Shown piece by piece: positions 14,815 to 22,895 of a DNA stretch of 22,895 nucleotides. Position 1 is the stretch's first letter, and every line of letters starts with the position of its first letter. Position numbers and translations under genes: made by a program. The DNA is from Pelargonium nanum (lineage: Eukaryota > Streptophyta > Magnoliopsida > Geraniales > Geraniaceae): contig JAYMTF010001525.1 in NCBI GenBank assembly GCA_036897485.1, forward strand, positions 1 to 22,895, given 5' to 3'. The notes under the pieces are model-generated. The model was not told where the DNA came from and made no database searches. It was given only the letters and a program-made list of their open reading frames with translations.

Positions 14815-14828
14815 GTGCACGCGTGCAC
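14815..14828. repeat. 14-base perfect palindrome GTGCACGCGTGCAC
   Basis: The sequence equals its own reverse complement and has no loop. About 40 bases earlier, near 14774, is GCATGCATG, an RY-type word. No gene start is nearby, so any role is unknown. Confidence 0.7.
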
Positions 14829-15341
14829 GTTGCGTGAGAGAAAGAGAGTAACTATCTTACTACATAGGTAGAGGAGTTCAGGATCACCCAAAGTGCTAGA
14901 TCAGACACAGTTAAAATAAAAATCTTTGGAAGTTGATTCCGCTGCTTCTAGAAGGGCACCATACAAATGAAATTTGTAGATATAACCTTATATTTTTCAT
15001 ACTCTAGTCCTGAATTTTTACAAAAATATGAAAGTGGACATGTATTTTGAGACAGAGGGAGCATTCATTATCTATTTACGAACCTTCCTAACCAACCAAC
15101 CTATTTCAAACAAAGCAAAGCACCATATGGGGTAGAGTCCAGAAAATCTTGTCATCTAGACATTAAAAATTCACCACTCTACAAAAGCTGAAAAGGAACC
15201 AACTAATTTACTTTCTCCCTACACAACAACAGTATATGATTTGCACTCCAAAAAGACCTAACCTATAACAAAAAGACCTAGCATTAATAGAAACAGTCAC
15301 CTTAGTAGATCAAAAGGTACTCTTTTATTCAGAGTGTTATA

Positions 15342-15556
15342 CTCCCTCCGTCCCAAAATAAGTGTATTGCTTTCTATTTAGAGAAAAATTTAGGAAAAGT
15401 TAGTTAGTGAGGTATATTTCTCCTTGTATCCCCATGAACATGTGTTTGAAAAACTTAAGAGATTCTAACTTACTTGTTATAGGGATCCTACTGGTAATTC
15501 ATGCATAACTAGCTTCTCAAAAAGGAAATAGGACACTTGGTTTGGGACGGAGGGAA
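15342..15556. mobile_element. Intact Stowaway-type MITE
   Basis: The left end CTCCCTCCGTCCCAAAATAA is mirrored by the right end TTTGGGACGGAGGGAA. TA flanks the element on both sides (15340-15341 and 15557-15558), the expected Tc1/mariner target-site duplication. It is about 215 bp and non-coding. The left terminus matches the Stowaway consensus, so this copy looks younger than the others in the window. Confidence 0.9.
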
Positions 15557-16533
15557 TATATGTTTGTTTCCAATAGTTTAAAGTTAACAATTACAAGGAC
15601 AAAGTAGTCAGATAAACGTTTGGGGAAAAAGTAGAGGGCTTTTGAGGACAGAAAAAACAAAAAATAGAATAGGCATTTGAAATATCTTCAATGGTTTTTT
15701 TTTCACTGGCATACCTGGATCATGTGGGAACTTCATTGAGATGTGATGATATTTTAGACATAAATTGCCCTTTGCTGTCTATAGGGACTGTGTGATTCAA
15801 CTGGATGCAATAAAATATATCGTCAATAAGTAAACATTAGCACAACTAATACTATAGGTCATATTAGTATCTAAAAGCTTAATAAACAGCAAATACCTCC
15901 CCCAAAAAATCGTCAGTAAAGTAAACACTAGCACAAGTAATACTGCAGGTCAAATTTGCATCTAAAAGCTTACTAAACAACAAATACCTCCCAAAAAATT
16001 CCTCTTACATTTGGAAAAAAGAGAAGTACACAAGATGAGAGGCTCTCTATCTATTTCAAAGAGACTAGAAACCATATTTGACTACCTGAAACTCAGCCCA
16101 GGAGTTCAATTCCTAATATTGCATGAGTTGAGTACTTCGTAGAACTAAATCAATCAAAGGATCAGCGTTTCACTCTGTCCACTTGCAACTAACTACTGAA
16201 ACAAATGACCTAGAACTTGCATTATTATAGCATAGATTTGGCTGCACAAGGGCGTAAAGGTAAACAAGGCCATAAATTCATTGCATCCAGACTATAGAAC
16301 AATAATATCAAGCACACAAAACATGCATACTCCCACCCCTCAAGCACAGGGAACTTATTGTATTTACATGCACACACCCTGAGATTTTACCAAAATTATG
16401 CACCCTCTAATTCAAACAGTTACAGGGCAAAAAACACCCATGCACTTTTTCATCCATATACATTGTTAAGGGAGTTTAGGGTCACACATCTAATCATTCA
16501 ATGGACATTGCATTGTCCCAATGATTTAGATTA
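15557..16533. other. Intergenic stretch
   Basis: No supported gene. It holds the 90-bp duplication at 15819-16001 and otherwise AT-rich sequence. If the E2F-marked minus-strand gene near 17.6 kb is long, its 3' exons would have to lie here or further left, but I could not recognise any. Confidence 0.4.
15819..16001. repeat. 90-bp tandem duplication, two diverged copies
   Basis: Copy 1 starts at 15819 (ATCGTCAATAAGTAAAC) and copy 2 at 15909 (ATCGTCAGTAAAGTAAAC). Both then share TAGCACAA, TAATACT, AGGTCA, ATCTAAAAGCTTA, TAAACA and CAAATACCTCCC in order. Scattered substitutions separate the copies. Confidence 0.85.
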
Positions 16534-16865
16534 AAACAAACTGAATCTAGTTCTCACATTGTTTCCCGAAAAGCTACTGGTCAACTTCAGCCAGAGAATG
16601 TCATTTGAAATTCTTTTCCGACGATTTCTAGAGTGCTCAGTTCTCCTCTCTCAATCAATTGCAGCATCTATTTAGACCCTATAAGCTAACCCAAAAATCT
16701 ACAGTTCGGCACCAATGGTTTTTCATTCAAACCGCTTCCACATTTCCCCAACAATCTCATCTTGGCTAGAACAGACTGATCAACCTCAGCACTGTGTTGG
16801 CCAAATTGCCATTCAGACAAGCTCTTTCTCATTCCAACATTATAATCTAGTCCATCACTTATCAA
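16534..16865 (-). other. Two protein-like open frames, possible exons of an unresolved gene
   Basis: On the minus strand, 16865-16689 is open for 59 codons and includes SLSEWQFGQHSAEVDQSVL and AKMRLLGKCGSGLNEKP. A second frame, 16650-16534, is open for 39 codons and includes RTEHSRNRRKRISND, a basic stretch like a nuclear signal, then ILWLKLTSSFSGNN before a possible donor AAT|GTGAGA. Their composition looks more protein-like than nearby frames. However, the acceptors are weak, no clean junction joins the two, and no family is recognised. They could be exons of the E2F-marked gene to the right, or chance. Confidence 0.25.
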
Positions 16866-17139
16866 TTATCGTTGGCCTCATCAGACTACAGAGATTGACA
16901 TCAACTGACCAATCTTCCTCAAACAAAACCAAAAGATCACCCAAAACCATCCAAATTTATCACTATTCATATATACACTCCAAAAATCAAGTCAAATGCT
17001 CACAAAATTTTGGACAACATTTAAGATCTAATCACAAGCAAGTGAAAGAACAAGGGTACGTATCAGATACAAACACGATCATCTGCTAAAAAAATGTAAA
17101 ATCATATGACAAAAGAAAGTGAGATATCAAAAACAATAC

Positions 17140-17209
17140 CTCTGATCTTCCTTTCACAACTCGAACATTGGACAAACCAGTAACATCAACTCCAGCGTCA
17201 CTTTCCAAC
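17140..17209 (-). other. Candidate internal exon (23 codons) of the E2F-marked gene
   Basis: A T-rich tract ending in GGTAG at 17210 is followed by a block open in one frame (LESDAGVDVTGLSNVRVV, then KGRSE) and then by GTATTG. The frame is continuous with the open frame of the upstream block, whose donor splits an AG|G codon. No family is recognised. No in-frame ATG lies within it, so it could also be untranslated. Confidence 0.35.
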
Positions 17210-17263
17210 CTACCAATTGAGCAACAAAAAAGAAAACTAGCAATTAACCCCAAACAATGCACA

Positions 17264-17323
17264 ACGATTAAAAAATCCAAACAAAATCAGCCCACGATTA
17301 AAAAATCCAAACAAAATCAGCCC
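17264..17323. repeat. Perfect 30-bp tandem duplication
   Basis: Two identical adjacent 30-base units, 17264-17293 and 17294-17323, each starting ACGATTAAAAAATCC and ending AATCAGCCC. Identity suggests a recent event. It lies in the presumed intron between the two exon-like blocks. Confidence 0.92.
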
Positions 17324-17548
17324 CGTTTAGCTTTAATTCACCTAATCACGCAATGTCCAGAACAAATTCGTAGCACGAAAGGCCAAAATGCGAAACGCAA
17401 GAGTCCTCTCCGTCATTTTCTGCAAATTCAAGAGGAACAGACCAGCAAATTCACAAATACAGTTCAAATTTGTCGGCATTGTTTCTATGGAAGCAAACAC
17501 AAAGTTACGTATAAACAACAAAATAAATGACTGATCCGCGTCACTGAC

Positions 17549-17757
17549 CTGGTCTCAATGAAGAAGATCACCGATCGAAGTAGATACGAATCTACTCTTT
17601 TTGGCGGGAACTCATAGTTTGGAAGACGATTCTTGTTGCGGAGATATATGGCTCTGTGGCTTTGGATCAGCGAGGACGTACGGACGGTACTTGGCTTCGC
17701 AACCGGAAGGTGTTCGATGAAAGTCCCCGGAGAAAATCGAGGCGGGACGGTGAAGAT
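17549..17757 (-). other. Candidate first exon of an unresolved minus-strand gene
   Basis: A GC-richer block of about 200 bp, unlike its AT-rich surroundings, ends on the minus strand in GAGACCAG followed by a donor GTCAGT. It has no useful ATG: the one inside gives a seven-codon frame. A 5' untranslated exon is therefore the simplest reading, with a short upstream frame. One frame is open through the whole block and joins the next exon in phase, but its only ATG (17826) lies beyond the E2F sites. The right boundary is a guess. Confidence 0.4.
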
Positions 17758-17845
17758 TTTGGCGCGTATTTTTGAATTTCCAATTAAGCGCCAACTGATT
17801 TTATTATATTTCAATTTAAAATACAATATATTAAAACGCGCGAAT
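17600..17845. promoter_or_regulatory. Cluster of E2F-type binding sites
   Basis: Three exact matches to the plant E2F consensus WTTSSCSS occur: TTTGGCGG at 17600-17607, TTTGGCGC at 17758-17765, and ATTCGCGC on the minus strand at 17838-17845. A near-match, GTTGGCGC, is at 17788-17795 on the minus strand. Such clusters mark S-phase and replication genes in plants. The sites flank the candidate minus-strand first exon. Confidence 0.65.
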
Positions 17846-18523
17846 TTTAAATTTAAATTTCTTTTGACTGACTTTTTATTTTTGAAATATATCTTGTTTT
17901 TGCTTTAGATTGAGAATGGACCAACGGCCGGGCCGTACCCGAGAAAGTCATTTTTCTGAAACGCTGAAAACAAGTGAGTGTGTCTTGTGATAACGATTTG
18001 TTGTGCGATACACGAGCACGTATAACAAGTTAGTATAAACACAAAAGATGAAATATGACGGTAACTTAATTCATATTGACACGACACAATTGGCACAAAT
18101 ATAGTCAAACACATTATGTAGAACATATAGAACCAACATTAGGCCTAGACATGAATTAGGTCGGACCATAAAAATGACCCGGATCAGTTATGGGCCAATA
18201 TACGTCCAAGTCTTCTGTCCATAATTTTATGCTCATTCGGTCCAGTCCGGTTCTGGACCAATATACAGCCCTAACCAACATGCTTGACACGACTTTATAT
18301 TCAACACGATAAACAATCATGCAAGTTCGGCTTATCCTAAAAAATTGATTAGACTTTGATAGGAAGTCCAAATTGAGTATAAGTGTATAACACACATTTT
18401 TGAGAAAGATAAAAGTGGCAACTAAGTAAATATATATAATTTGCACATTTGCCTCCTCGTCCCAATTACATGAATTTCACCAAATCACAATCATCAAATA
18501 AACATTCAACAAATTTCAACTAA
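17846..18523. other. Intergenic stretch between the E2F island and the peroxidase
   Basis: No gene is seen. Near 18140-18300 lies a degenerate plant repeat. GGGCCAATATAC at 18192-18203 recurs as GGACCAATATAC at 18255-18266. GGTCCAG (18239-18245) pairs with CTGGACC (18253-18259) as a short inverted repeat. The right end should hold the peroxidase 3' untranslated region. Confidence 0.45.
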
Positions 18524-19519
18524 TTAATTAAAATTTAGATTGTTAAAAGCATCACATCTATGCCTAATCTCTCCCTCATTTCCGGTTTTGACCCCCAACA
18601 AGCTCAATTTCTCCATCGCTCGCGAGAAGTCGTTAAAAAATGTCGTCTCGTTTCTCGCGTACCGCTGCACGAAATATCTCGTCCTCTCGTCCGCAAAAAG
18701 TGCCGAGTCCATCGCTAGCACGCCCATCCCCTTCTCGAGGTTCCGAAAATACATATTATCGAACTTGCTAGGTGTCATCACGTCATTAAAAGCCGCAATT
18801 GTCGGGTCCGCCACGTAGTTCTTGCAAAGCGCCCTCATCCTCTCCGCAAATTGCGGGTTCATTGTCGGGTCCACGTGGCTCGTCGGAGTGAAGTTGAAGA
18901 TCCGGTCAGCGAATTCTTTGCAATGCGAGAATCCGATGGTGTGGCCGCCGCCGGTGAGCGCCGCCATTTCGCCGATGGTGAACCCTTTTTCGGCGAACAT
19001 GTTGATGACCTTCTCCATGGTGGCGTTGCCGGCAGGGAGGTTTTTGGGGACGGCCACAGGGTCGGAGACAACTCCGTCCCTGCGGCCGAGGCGGACCTCA
19101 TAAAAGGGCCCGCCAACAATCGTGACTAGGTCACGTACGGCGACGGCTAGGACGTCAGAGCACGAGACGACTCCAGGGCAAGAGAGCTCTAGGGCGGTCT
19201 TGATACGTGTCACCACGTCAAAGCCGTCGCCAGGGAGGTTGGTGTTGAGGTCTGCGTCACGCTCCGCCTTCTGAAAGGCGTTTGAGGTGACAAGTACAGA
19301 GGCGTCGCAACCATTGACCATGCAATCATGGAAGAATAGGCGGAGCGCCGCGGCAGCGGTGGTAGGGGTGGTGAGTTGTTTGGTGGTGACGATTTCTAGA
19401 ACGATCTTCTCAAAATTTGGACATGTTTGTCGGTAATAGTCAACGGATAGAGAGGGTTCAGAAACGACAACGCTAACAAATGATACAAATAAAAGAAGGA
19501 CGAGAAGAGGAGATGTCAT
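18524..19519 (-). CDS. Secreted class III plant peroxidase, intronless
   Basis: A 331-residue haem peroxidase expected in the cell wall or apoplast, oxidising phenolics with hydrogen peroxide or producing reactive oxygen. Residues 1-20 form a signal peptide. The distal site is Arg60 and His64 in RLFFHDC. The haem-ligand His193 lies in GGGHTIGFSHC. The eight conserved cysteines are 33, 66, 71, 114, 120, 200, 232 and 322, enough for the four usual disulfides. It most resembles the Arabidopsis PER31/41/63/65 type by GDGFDV, FNDVMTPSKFDN and the C-terminal RHRCDA. Typical class III genes carry about three introns and this one has none. Two oddities are an extra Gly just before the haem-ligand His, and LPAG where the substrate-channel motif is usually LPxP. 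The coding region is much more GC-rich than its flanks. The ATG directly precedes the signal peptide. The frame is intact. Confidence 0.94.
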   Translation of the reverse strand: MTSPLLVLLLFVSFVSVVVSEPSLSVDYYRQTCPNFEKIVLEIVTTKQLTTPTTAAAALRLFFHDCMVNGCDASVLVTSNAFQKAERDADLNTNLPGDGFDVVTRIKTALELSCPGVVSCSDVLAVAVRDLVTIVGGPFYEVRLGRRDGVVSDPVAVPKNLPAGNATMEKVINMFAEKGFTIGEMAALTGGGHTIGFSHCKEFADRIFNFTPTSHVDPTMNPQFAERMRALCKNYVADPTIAAFNDVMTPSKFDNMYFRNLEKGMGVLAMDSALFADERTRYFVQRYARNETTFFNDFSRAMEKLSLLGVKTGNEGEIRHRCDAFNNLNFN

Positions 19520-19544
19520 TCCTGTAATTCGAAGGAAGAGGGTA

Positions 19545-19589
19545 AAAACCTTCTTCCTCGAATTGTTCGATGTCGAGGAAGAAGGTTTT
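19545..19589 (-). promoter_or_regulatory. 17-bp perfect inverted repeat in the peroxidase leader or promoter
   Basis: AAAACCTTCTTCCTCGA at 19545-19561 is mirrored exactly by TCGAGGAAGAAGGTTTT at 19573-19589 around an 11-base loop. It begins 26 bases upstream of the peroxidase ATG. If transcribed, it would form a strong hairpin in the 5' untranslated region. As DNA it could instead be a paired binding site. Confidence 0.85.
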
Positions 19590-20050
19590 AAGGGAATTAG
19601 GAAGAAAGAGAATGTGACGATAAATGGTGGAAGAGAGAGATTTTAGTGTTAAGATCTTTTTAGATAAAACAGAGTTTTTTATTTTGGTTGCATGGTTGGA
19701 TTTTTAGGTTCTCTTAATACGTAGAGTTGTTACGTGTGTTGATGTTTCTGCATGGATTTTTTTTTGTCGGAATAAGACATGCATGACTTTTTGGTGTGAT
19801 ACGTACCATGTTGTATTGCTTATGTACGACGTGGAATGACATGTTAACGTAGTCTACTACTCTAGTGTCCATAAATACGAAAACAATTGTTCGACATGTG
19901 AATAAAGTCCATGGGCCAAGCCCACAAAATGTAACGTTAGTCCAATAACATTGTGTTGCATATAACTGAAGTTGTGATCGTTGAAAAACAGTTTGTTAAT
20001 GTAATCTAACGATAATATCAGAAAAAATAGTTTTTTTTTTTTTTTATATC
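19590..20050. other. Peroxidase promoter side, then AT-rich DNA
   Basis: Read on the minus strand, the first 70 bases are CT-rich, a common plant leader or core-promoter feature. No firm TATA box is placed. A T15 run is at 20031-20045. No gene is seen. Confidence 0.4.
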
Positions 20051-20055
20051 GTTTA

Positions 20056-20393
20056 GGCCAATGGGGTGTTGGGCCAGACCCACGGACGCCATTGGCCTCT
20101 ACTTCGTTTTCCTCCTCTTTTGATTTATTTTGAGCGGATCCCGCTTTCTATGTTGACGTGGCCACATGCTTATTGTGGGTCGTGGATGACCACTATTTTG
20201 TTTTCGTCCTTCTTTGAATCATTTTGAGAGGATCCCACCTCCGTGTGTTGACAAAGCCACCTCCCGCGCTGATGAAGCCACATGCACGGGGCGTTGGGTC
20301 AGTCCCACGGTCGTGGCTATTACCTTCGTTTTTTCACTCTCATGTTTCATTTTGAATAGATCTTGCCTGCTATGTTGACATGGCCCACCATAC
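20056..20393. repeat. Three-unit diverged repeat
   Basis: Three blocks share, in order, a TTCGTTTT/TTTTCGTC word, ATTTTGA followed by (G/A)GATC (near 20130, 20224 and 20352), TGTTGAC with GCC or GGCC (20151, 20247, 20372) and CCACATGC. GTTGGG(C/T)CAG(A/T)CCCACGG precedes units 1 and 3. Spacings of about 94 and 128 show indels between units. An inverted GGCCAATGG/CCATTGGCC pair (20056-20064, 20088-20096) lies at the left edge. Confidence 0.7.
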
Positions 20394-22895
20394 ATGGAGT
20401 TCAAAATATTTGCATGTATGTAAAACTAATCTTATATTTTCAAAGCGAGAGTCTCTCTAAAAAGAGATAACGCGTATACTTAAAAGGTCGGAATCAAAAT
20501 ATCATAACCACATGTTGCACTCTTTATTTTTCAGTGTTGTACTTTCAGTCAAATCAATGACACAAAGACCAATTGATATTTGGCATGTACAATATGTGTT
20601 GTCCAAATCTTTGTCCTTATGACAATAATTGTAACATTTTTATTGGGAAAATAGAGCTATGATTGAGGTTGGCAAGGCTTGTGATTCTGCAAAACCACAC
20701 ATGAGATGATTCATAAATAATGGAGTAAACAATCTCAATGCCCATCATGTTATTGATGGGTACAACAAAAGACCACTTATTTGTAAATCTTGTGGTGCGA
20801 ATTGTTCAAGTTACCATCAAATTGTTGAGACCAAGACAATTTGTACTTTGAATGTGTTCCTTACAAGAATAGTCTTGTGTTTTAACTTTTTGAAAGTGAT
20901 AATATTAGAAGTGGAGAACTTGTGGCCTAGAATTAAATGTATACTTGAACATATAACCCGTAGTAGAGCTAGCTATTCGAGTTGTAAGGATAAAACTCGA
21001 ACTTAAGTATAAGAGTTGCGAGTCACGTGTTCAGATTTACGTGCAAAATGTATGAGTTCATACAGGCTTGATCAACTCAACAATTAATCGAGTTTGTTTT
21101 ATGCAACTTCAAATCAATAATATATTAATTAATTCAACTGGCAATAATGTTTTGAAAATTGTTTGATATGTTGTTATTGCGTATAGCCGAAATTGATTAT
21201 TTTTTTTGTACTATACCTAAAAGGTAAAATAGAGTTATATCATATATGTATGAAGATTCCAGGAAGCAAATGAATAGTTGTCTAGTAGTTTGCAACATGC
21301 ATGCATGACATTGAAATGAAATTTAGGTTTTAAAAATTTGAAAGGTCGATATTTTTTCAATAGATAGTGAAGTTAAAGGACAAAATCAATAAATATTAAT
21401 TTGTTATATATATATATTTGTCGAATGATGTTAATTAACAAATATTATACGAAAATATTTGTACAAAATGTCGTGTCAGTCAACAAAACATTAATATAAT
21501 ATATTCGACTTATAACTTGTTTGTAATAAAATGTGTCAAATATACGATACATTTTATAAACGGAACGTTTTGCGCCAAGACCGTTGTTTAGCATGTGCAA
21601 AAGGTGCAACTATATATACATAACATCTAAATAAGGAGTACCCGAATTTGTAATTTTAGAATGCAACACATGTATTTCCGTTGGTTCAGTTAAAAAGAGA
21701 GAGTCAAGTATCAAATTGTGACTTTTTTATGGTTACCTTTAAAAAGGAAGAAAAAATTGTAAAAATAAAATAACAACAAAAAAACGAGAGTAGAACAAGT
21801 GAACAGAAGCGTCAACAAATACATCATCGTCAATAAGGTTATAGGAGTCACAAATCATACCTTACGAGAACCGCGTAGAAAAAATCAATAGAAAGATCAA
21901 ATTATGAATTTGTTATTTTAGTGCTTTAGAGCCATACATAAATGGGAAGGTTTGGTATCCTGTATATTTGGTTGTTATTGTTTTTTTTGTTGTTGTTGTT
22001 GTGCTTATATCTATATCATGCTAGAGCCAATATATATTGGAAGAGGTTTTGTGTTTGTTTTGTTTTTCTACATGGTGAACCTCCTGGAAAGTTCATTCAT
22101 TTGGAACTTCAAAAGAATACAATTTTAAGCAGATTTTAGAATCTTCTCATAGTGCCAAATTTCTCAAGGTATATATATATATATATTTTCCTACCTACAT
22201 TTATTGTGAAGAAAAAATATATTTTCATGTTTTTTACAGCATATATTTGGAATATATTTGGATTGGAGTCCATAAATACATTCATGTGCATGAAGACAAA
22301 GAACAACTAAAACAAATAAACTATACCTCTATTTATAACTTATGAAAAAAGATATTTGAAACCGTGTCGACGTAACCGTATAAATCGTTTCTGTCTGACC
22401 TCCGAGATAAAAGAGAGATTTAAAGTCGTATCTCTGTTTAGGTCTATGCCTTTTATTGAGTGTACTAATGTTTTGCGTGATATTTTACGCTCACAAGTTA
22501 TAGAAGGAATATATAAATAAGTTCCTCATGCAACAAAATTGTTGTTAGTGAGTGATTAAGTCCATAATTTTTCATGCTTATTTGATAGCGTTATATTACA
22601 ACGAAAAACTAGTAAAATTGCAGTTCGAGAGATTGATATATTATTTACTTAAAGTCTATTTTAGTCTTTATGTAAATATATAACCATATAGATTGTTTTT
22701 TCTACAACGAGTTACTATTAAATATATATATTTTATTTCATTTTATCAAGGTAGGTTGAGCCAAATAGTTTAGGCGTTTTGAATTTTTTTTGAGGTTTCG
22801 GGTTTTAGTTTCTCGGTTGACGGTAGCTCAACTTTTCAAAAAAAAAAAAAAAAGGATTAAGGTTAGAAAAAATCCACTTACTATCCCAAACGTTT
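20394..22895. other. AT-rich intergenic DNA to the window end
   Basis: No supported gene. The interrupted frame at 20635-21006 is listed separately. Microsatellites include TA runs near 21402-21416 and 22170-22187 and a TTG run near 21977-21999. CATGCATGCATG occurs near 21297. An A16 run is at 22838-22853. The 21942-22139 open frame owes its length to the TTG/T-rich tract and is not supported as a gene. Confidence 0.45.
20635..21006 (+). pseudogene. Interrupted, unrecognised cysteine-containing reading frame
   Basis: One frame is open from 20635 to 20706, meets a single TGA at 20707, then stays open for 98 codons to TAA at 21004. An ATG at 20659 gives MIEVGKACDSAKPHMR before the stop. After it, the frame contains HHVIDGYNKRPLICKSCGA, then NCSSYHQ, with a C-x2-C-x3-C cluster. 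It is long for such AT-rich DNA but matches no family I know. It could be a decayed gene or transposon piece, or chance. Confidence 0.3.

Larger units (their letters stand above)
12650..15341. other. Intergenic stretch downstream of the WD40 gene
   Basis: About 2.7 kb without a supported gene. It should begin with the WD40 gene's 3' untranslated region. A block near 13098-13168 has exon-like edges on the minus strand (GGAAG followed by GTAAGT) but stops in every frame, so it is not coding. Stowaway remnants occur near 14160-14300 and 15036-15061, and a palindrome at 14815. Short open frames at 13600-13812 and 14456-14695 carry no motifs. Confidence 0.45.

Noticed and set aside
15819..16001. 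Regular repeats as a CRISPR array
   Set aside because: Only two diverged copies without spacers, in a plant genome; this is a simple tandem duplication.
16715..17089. 124-codon plus-strand open frame
   Set aside because: Low-complexity composition rich in S, Q, H and N with no motif. The minus strand carries the better exon-like signals here.
18822..19129. Open frames of about 90 codons opposite and out of frame with the peroxidase
   Set aside because: They are shadows of the GC-rich peroxidase coding region.
21942..22139. 65-codon frame with a leucine-rich, membrane-like start
   Set aside because: The hydrophobic run comes from a TTG/T-rich microsatellite, and nothing else supports a gene.

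Overview
The window reads as a nuclear segment of a flowering plant, probably a eudicot. The evidence is AT-rich intergenic DNA, a 14-exon gene with canonical GT-AG introns, plant-restricted families (serine carboxypeptidase-like, class III peroxidase, JINGUBANG-type WD40), a plant tRNA-Trp gene with TATA and CAA motifs upstream, and several Stowaway-type MITEs. Nothing bacterial, viral or CRISPR-like is present.

Layout. (1) 973-5289, minus strand: a complete serine carboxypeptidase-like gene of the SCPL20 type. I rebuilt 14 exons that give 494 residues with no frame break; the introns hold two small inverted-repeat elements and a GTG-rich repeat. (2) 6788-6859, minus strand: tRNA-Trp(CCA). 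(3) About 7.1-10.7 kb: repeat-derived DNA with broken Stowaway halves, a decayed RNase H-like fragment of retrotransposon type, short direct repeats, and two adjacent G-quadruplex-type motifs near 10.6 kb. (4) 10725-11450: a diverged tandem array ending about 40 bp before the TATA box of an intronless seven-repeat WD40 gene (11531-12649, plus strand). (5) 12.65-17.1 kb: mostly non-coding sequence with one intact Stowaway MITE, a 90-bp tandem duplication and some unresolved minus-strand open frames. (6) 17140-17845: a GC-richer island with three exact E2F consensus sites, a fourth near-match and two exon-like blocks on the minus strand. It looks like the 5' end of a cell-cycle or replication gene that I could not complete. 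(7) 18524-19519, minus strand: an intronless class III peroxidase with a hairpin in its leader. (8) 20-22.9 kb: AT-rich intergenic DNA with a three-unit diverged repeat, an interrupted cysteine-containing reading frame and microsatellites.

The genes do not form one pathway. The carboxypeptidase-like protein and the peroxidase are both predicted to enter the secretory route, while the WD40 protein is a soluble scaffold. The points most worth checking are the E2F-marked unresolved gene, the peroxidase's extra glycine codon beside its haem-ligand histidine, the hairpin in its leader, the tandem array in front of the WD40 gene and the paired G-quadruplex motifs. I did not find a convincing new multi-gene system.
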